Below are positions 60,235 to 64,000 of a DNA stretch of 64,000 bases, one piece after another (positions within the stretch are counted from its first letter, which is position 1; each line of letters starts with the position of its first letter). The notes under the pieces are model-generated. The model was not told where the DNA came from and made no database searches. It saw nothing but the letters and a program-made list of their open reading frames with translations. Source of the stretch: Fictibacillus phosphorivorans (GTDB taxonomy: Bacteria > Bacillota > Bacilli > Bacillales > Fictibacillaceae). Where the stretch lies: assembly GCF_001619875.1 (NCBI RefSeq), contig NZ_LRFC01000001.1:62001-126000 (forward strand). The letters run 5' to 3'. The position numbers were made by a program, and so were the translations under genes.

Positions 60235-61182
60235 ATGATCATGCAAACAGATGGAATTCATCACATTACAGCTATCGTTGGCAGTCCACAGGAAAATGTT
60301 GATTTTTATGCAGGTGTATTAGGATTAAGGTTAGTGAAGAAGACGGTTAATTTTGATGACCCTGGAACTTATCATCTTTATTTTGGAGATGAAGGAGGGA
60401 GCCCAGGAACGATTATGACGTTCTTTCCATGGCCAGATGCATATAGAGGAAGAGTAGGCTCCGGCCAAGTGGGCACGACTTCTTTTGTTGTTCCGGAGGG
60501 TTCGCTATCTTTTTGGGAAGAAAGACTTTTAAAATTCTCTGTAGAATATAAAAAAACGATACGCTTTGAAGAGGAGTATTTAGAATTTCTTGATCCACAT
60601 GGCCTGCGTATTGAGATTGTAGCAAGAAAAGAAGGTAGAAACAGCGAATGGTCATTTGGAGCAATCAAGTCTGAGCATGCAATTAAAGGATTTGGCGGTG
60701 CTGTATTGCTTTCTGCTGCACCAAATCAAACGGAAAAAGTACTCATCGACGTGATGGGACTTGAAAAAGTCGGGCAAGACGGTGAGTATATCAGGTTTAA
60801 AGCGAAAGCCGATATTGGAAATGTCATTGATATTAAGCTTGCTCCAGAAGCAAGAGGGGTGAGCGGAGTTGGAACGGTTCACCATATCGCATGGAGAGCC
60901 AACTCTTATGAACAGCATGAATTATGGCAGCAGCATGTGAAACAGAATGACTTTCAGGTGACAGAAATTATAGACAGACAATATTTTAACGCCATCTATT
61001 TCCGTGAAGAAGGCGGTATCCTTTTTGAAATTGCAACAGATCCACCAGGATTCACTCGTGACGAACCAGAAGAAGATCTTGGGAAAGAGCTGCTGCTCCC
61101 GCCATGGCTTGAACCTCATCGAGGGCAGATAGAGAGTCACCTGCAGCCAGCAGAAGCAAGGATTTTAAAGGAGGACCAATAA
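60235..61182 (+). CDS. mhqO: Ring-cleaving dioxygenase MhqO (two VOC domains)
   Basis: A 315-residue extradiol-type enzyme with two tandem VOC domains. The opening GIHHITAIVGSPQENVDFYAGVLGLRLVKKTVNFDDPGTYHLYFGDEGGSPGTIMTFFPW is highly characteristic of B. subtilis MhqO-type proteins; metal ligands His9, His222-region (VHHIAWR) and Glu near 270 (ILFEIAT) are in place. It opens hydroquinone-like rings. It starts an operon with mhqD-like and flavin reductase genes. Confidence 0.87.
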   Translation: MIMQTDGIHHITAIVGSPQENVDFYAGVLGLRLVKKTVNFDDPGTYHLYFGDEGGSPGTIMTFFPWPDAYRGRVGSGQVGTTSFVVPEGSLSFWEERLLKFSVEYKKTIRFEEEYLEFLDPHGLRIEIVARKEGRNSEWSFGAIKSEHAIKGFGGAVLLSAAPNQTEKVLIDVMGLEKVGQDGEYIRFKAKADIGNVIDIKLAPEARGVSGVGTVHHIAWRANSYEQHELWQQHVKQNDFQVTEIIDRQYFNAIYFREEGGILFEIATDPPGFTRDEPEEDLGKELLLPPWLEPHRGQIESHLQPAEARILKEDQ

Positions 61183-61793
61183 TGAAACACTTGTTTAAAA
61201 AAGGAACAGATTTAACGAAGCCCGTACTGCTTTTATTACATGGCACAGGAGGTAATGAAGAAGATCTTCTATCATTGGCAGATATGATTTCACCTGAATC
61301 ATCTGTTTTAAGTGTACGTGGAAACGTATCTGAAAATGGCATGCCACGTTTTTTCCGTCGATTAGCTGAAGGTGTTTTTGATGAGGAAGATTTGATTTTT
61401 CGAACAAAAGAGCTTCATGAATATATCGCTGAAGCAGCCGAGAAGTATGACTTTGACCGAGATCAAGTCGTTGCTATTGGGTATTCGAATGGTGCCAATA
61501 TTGCAGGAAGTTTAATTTTCCATTATAAGAACTCTCTAAAAGGAGCTATCCTTCATCATCCGATGGTTCCTAGACGGGGAATCGAATTACCTGATTTAAA
61601 CGGACTTCCTGTATTTATTGGTGCAGGCAAAAACGACCCGATCTGTCCGCCAGAAGAAACAGAAGAGCTCCAGCAATTACTCTCTAGTGCAGGTGCAGAA
61701 GTACATGTGAAATGGGAGAACATGGGGCATCAGCTTTCAAGAGCTGAAGTAGAAGAAGCCGCTGAATGGTTTCACAAACATTTCAGTTCTTAA
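61182..61793 (+). CDS. mhqD: Alpha/beta hydrolase (MhqD-like carboxylesterase)
   Basis: A 203-residue hydrolase with LLLLHGTGGNEEDLL (oxyanion), nucleophile Ser in GYSNGANIA, Asp in GAGKNDPICP and His in MGHQLS. It matches MhqD, a phospholipase/carboxylesterase-type enzyme induced with MhqO by quinones. Its ATG overlaps the mhqO stop by one base (TAATG). Confidence 0.85.
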   Translation: MKHLFKKGTDLTKPVLLLLHGTGGNEEDLLSLADMISPESSVLSVRGNVSENGMPRFFRRLAEGVFDEEDLIFRTKELHEYIAEAAEKYDFDRDQVVAIGYSNGANIAGSLIFHYKNSLKGAILHHPMVPRRGIELPDLNGLPVFIGAGKNDPICPPEETEELQQLLSSAGAEVHVKWENMGHQLSRAEVEEAAEWFHKHFSS

Positions 61794-61819
61794 AAATTAA
61801 TGTAAAGCGGGTGAAATTT

Positions 61820-62431
61820 ATGAAATCAATTGATCCTCAACATTTATCGATTAAGGAAAATTATAAGTTCCTTACAGGGAGTATAATTCCAAGACCGATT
61901 GCCTTTGTCAGTACACTTTCCAAAGATGGTGTGCTCAATGCTGCTCCCTTCAGCTATTTTAACGCGCTAACATCCAATCCTCCGTTAATCGCCATTTCGA
62001 TCGGCAGAAAAGACGGTGTACAGAAGGATACTTCACGAAATGCAGAGGCGACTGGTGAATTTGTCGTTCATATCCCGGATGAATCTTACATTGAGGCTGT
62101 GAATCAAACCGCAGCAAACCTCGGACCTGCTGAAAGTGAAGTTGAACTTGCTAAGTTAACAACAGTTCAATCTGTAAAAGTAAAAGTTCCAGGGATTGCT
62201 GAATCTAAAATTCGTATGGAATGTGTGGTTGAGCGAATAATTCCTCTAGGAGGGGAATCTGATAAGCCAGCTACAGATCTTTTAATCGGTAAAGTTGTTC
62301 ATTACCATATTGCTGATGAACTGTATCAAGATGGAAGAATTGATGCTGAAAAACTGCAGCCTGTTGGAAGGCTAGCAGGTTCGAACTATGTAAAATTAGG
62401 TGAAACTTTTTCGTTAGATCGACCCAAATAA
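61820..62431 (+). CDS. Flavin reductase-like domain protein
   Basis: A 203-residue FMN-binding split-barrel protein: NYKFLTGSIIPRPIAFVSTLSKDGVLNAAPFSYFNALTSNPPLIAISI, the flavin reductase signature with a proline-rich loop. It supplies reduced flavin or reduces quinones itself. The earlier frame start (61766) overlaps mhqD without a site; ATG at 61820 follows GCGGGTG. It completes the operon. Confidence 0.85.
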   Translation: MKSIDPQHLSIKENYKFLTGSIIPRPIAFVSTLSKDGVLNAAPFSYFNALTSNPPLIAISIGRKDGVQKDTSRNAEATGEFVVHIPDESYIEAVNQTAANLGPAESEVELAKLTTVQSVKVKVPGIAESKIRMECVVERIIPLGGESDKPATDLLIGKVVHYHIADELYQDGRIDAEKLQPVGRLAGSNYVKLGETFSLDRPK

Positions 62432-62444
62432 AATACTTGGTTTT

Positions 62445-62472
62445 CCCTCTTACTCGTAAGAGGGTTTTTTTT
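62445..62472 (+). terminator. Terminator of the mhqO operon
   Basis: CCCTCTTAC, loop TC, GTAAGAGGG and eight T. Confidence 0.9.
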
Positions 62473-62670
62473 ATTGTCAAAAAACGACATTTATAAAAAT
62501 GTTCTCTGGATTAGTTGCTTTATTCACCATCATTTAGATCAGACATATGCATCGTACTTAGGCTAATGTATTCCTTTTTGCGACAAAGAACATACATCAT
62601 GGATAGGCCATTTGATGCATTCCACATCTTTAAAGAAGAATTTGGAAATTCAATAGAGGTATAAGCATGA

Positions 62671-62779
62671 TTTTAAAGGACTGTGTTCCCATTTTTAAAG
62701 ACTCCGTTTCTATGGTGCAAAAATAAGTAGATTTGTCCTGTGTCAGAAGTTTGCTTTTCTATAAAAAATAAATCTACTT
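62671..62779. repeat. Two-copy 21-bp repeat followed by a long-looped inverted repeat
   Basis: TTTTAAAGGACT recurs as TTTTAAAGACT 21-22 bp later (GACT at 62679 and 62700). Then AAGTAGATTT (62725-62734) and AAATCTACTT (62770-62779) form an inverted repeat with a 35-base loop; on the minus strand ATTTTTG follows. The rest of 62473-63017 shows nothing else. Confidence 0.4.
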
Positions 62780-63017
62780 CAAAAAATGATTAAACAATAG
62801 TCACAAAATACAAGGTTGTGAGTCATACAAAGGGTTTATTTTCCAATTCCTAGTCCTTTACGCGACATATTATTACATAATCTTACAGTTGTATTCCGTT
62901 AACCTTTATATAACAACAAAGAATTACTATATTTTCAAAAAATATACAGGAGGTGTAATAAGATTTTAAGAATGTGACTTGCTAAAAACAAAAAAAGAAT
63001 AGGGAGGGAAAAGTAAC

Positions 63018-64000
63018 ATGAGTAAAAAACGAAGAAAAGTACGCTGGCTTTCTGTATTTTTAGTTTTTTTAATGATTGTTCCAATGATGTTCCCGTCTCA
63101 AGCAAATGGTGCAGCAAAAGGAAAAGCTTCAACATCAGCAAAGGAAGCCGCACTTGGAGGCTCGAAAAGCAAGGTTTCTAAAAAGGTTAGCGAGCAGTTT
63201 GATAAGAAAGATAAAGTCACGTTCCTTATAAAGTTTAAAGAGCAAGTAGACACAGCAGAAGTAGCTAAAAAAGCAGCTAAAGAGGCTAAAACGCAAAAGC
63301 TCTCTGCCAATCAAACGAAACTTATGAAGCGTTCTACCGTTGTGTCTACACTTCGTGCAAAAGCGCTCGAAACACAGCAGAACACAAAACAATACTTAGA
63401 AAAACAAGAAAAAGCAGGGAAAGCAAAAGAAATTCAATCCTTTTATGTTGTTAACGTAATGGCTGTAACGGCAACTAAGGAAGTAATGGAAGAGATCGCT
63501 GCTTTCCCAGAAGTAGAAAAAGTGCTTCCGAACGAAACAAGGCAACTCATTCAACCTGTAAGTGCAGTAAAAATTCCTGAGAAACCAAAAGCAGACTTAC
63601 AAGTTGAACCGGAAAATAAGGTAGCTTCGGTAGAATGGAATATTGAACGAGTAGGGGCACCTGCCGTTTGGGATATGGGCATCGATGGATCAGGTACGGT
63701 AGTCGCTTCCATTGATACTGGGGTGCAGTGGAATCACCCTGCATTAAAAGAAAAATATCGTGGATACAATCCACAAAATCCAAATACGCCAGATCATCAA
63801 TTTAACTGGTTCGATGCGGTTAGCGGACAAGCTGCTCCATATGATGATCATGGGCATGGCACCCACGTTACCGGAACAATGGTGGGATCTGAAGCAAACG
63901 GTGCTAATCAGATCGGTGTGGCACCAGGTGCAAAATTCATTGCAGTTAAAGCTTTCTCACCGAACGGAGGGACTGACACAGATCTTCTTGAAGCGGGTGA
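63018..64000 (+). CDS. bpr: Subtilisin-family serine protease, bacillopeptidase F-like (truncated by right edge)
   Basis: 327 residues are visible. A signal peptide (MSKKRRKVRWLSVFLVFLMI...SQANG), a Lys-rich propeptide with an inhibitor I9-like end (YVVNVMAVTATKEVMEEIAAFPEVEKVLPNE) and the start of the S8 domain follow. The catalytic Asp lies in VASIDTGVQWNHPALK and the His in DDHGHGTHVTGTMVG; the Ser is outside. GYNPQNPNTPDHQFNWFDAV is typical of Bpr. Secreted. ATG follows AGGGAGGG. Confidence 0.87.
   Translation, partial: MSKKRRKVRWLSVFLVFLMIVPMMFPSQANGAAKGKASTSAKEAALGGSKSKVSKKVSEQFDKKDKVTFLIKFKEQVDTAEVAKKAAKEAKTQKLSANQTKLMKRSTVVSTLRAKALETQQNTKQYLEKQEKAGKAKEIQSFYVVNVMAVTATKEVMEEIAAFPEVEKVLPNETRQLIQPVSAVKIPEKPKADLQVEPENKVASVEWNIERVGAPAVWDMGIDGSGTVVASIDTGVQWNHPALKEKYRGYNPQNPNTPDHQFNWFDAVSGQAAPYDDHGHGTHVTGTMVGSEANGANQIGVAPGAKFIAVKAFSPNGGTDTDLLEAG

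Overview
The window reads as chromosomal DNA of an endospore-forming, flagellated member of the Bacillaceae, roughly 40% GC. Three Spo0E-type phosphatases, a YjcZ-family sporulation peptide, a PAS sporulation-type kinase, ClpE with CtsR boxes, a bacillopeptidase F-like protease and MhqO/MhqD-like quinone-detoxification genes all fit that group. Gene content and small-protein style resemble Fictibacillus or close relatives, but the genus is inferred rather than proven. No rRNA, tRNA, CRISPR array, prophage or full insertion sequence was seen.

Layout. 0-9 kb: an AI-2E-type exporter fragment, a YihY/BrkB membrane protein, a TerC-type transporter behind a possible sigma-W promoter, a chemoreceptor behind a sigma-D-like promoter, an SGNH hydrolase/ABC transporter operon and a DUF418 membrane protein coupled to a short leader peptide. 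9.3-15.7 kb: a metal-efflux block, namely a CzrA/SmtB-like repressor with a cadA-type ATPase, a VTT-domain membrane protein, then csoR-copA-copZ. 16-23 kb: WrbA, a Pro/Tyr-tailed small protein, PAP2 phosphatase, a DJ-1 homologue lacking its cysteine, azoreductase plus nitroreductase, and AlkA. 23-31 kb: an ATP-grasp ligase, a MoxR-DUF58-DUF4129 operon, a 3D-domain wall protein, a Na+/H+ antiporter and two very small Spo0E-like genes. 31-45 kb: a SNF2 helicase with a partner gene, an SDR, HU, a PAS histidine kinase, a secreted metallophosphoesterase and a CheW-chemoreceptor operon. 45-56 kb: a YbjQ pair, a GlcD-like oxidase, a BsuPI lipoprotein, ClpE, a candidate type I toxin, penicillin acylase and a second Pro/Tyr-tailed protein. 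56-64 kb: an HPr-like protein, YitT, YjcZ, DUF2164, a third Spo0E, a glyoxal reductase, an mhqO-mhqD-flavin reductase operon and the start of a subtilisin-family protease.

Two kinds of non-coding structure stand out. (1) At least six intergenic arrays consist of a short core repeated at an exact 20- or 21-bp step. Each array has its own core, most cores contain GTGA, and most arrays lie in the gap between operons. (2) A family of about 130-150 bp hairpin elements occurs as single copies, as two roughly 390-bp inverted pairs with a conserved central spacer, and as relics. One copy lies between the copper-responsive promoter/operator and csoR.

Regulatory links visible in the sequence: sigma-D-like promoters precede both chemotaxis units; the azoreductase gene and the mhqO operon, 40 kb apart, share a promoter plus AGTAAGT operator; clpE carries two CtsR boxes; csoR and the ArsR gene carry self-operators.
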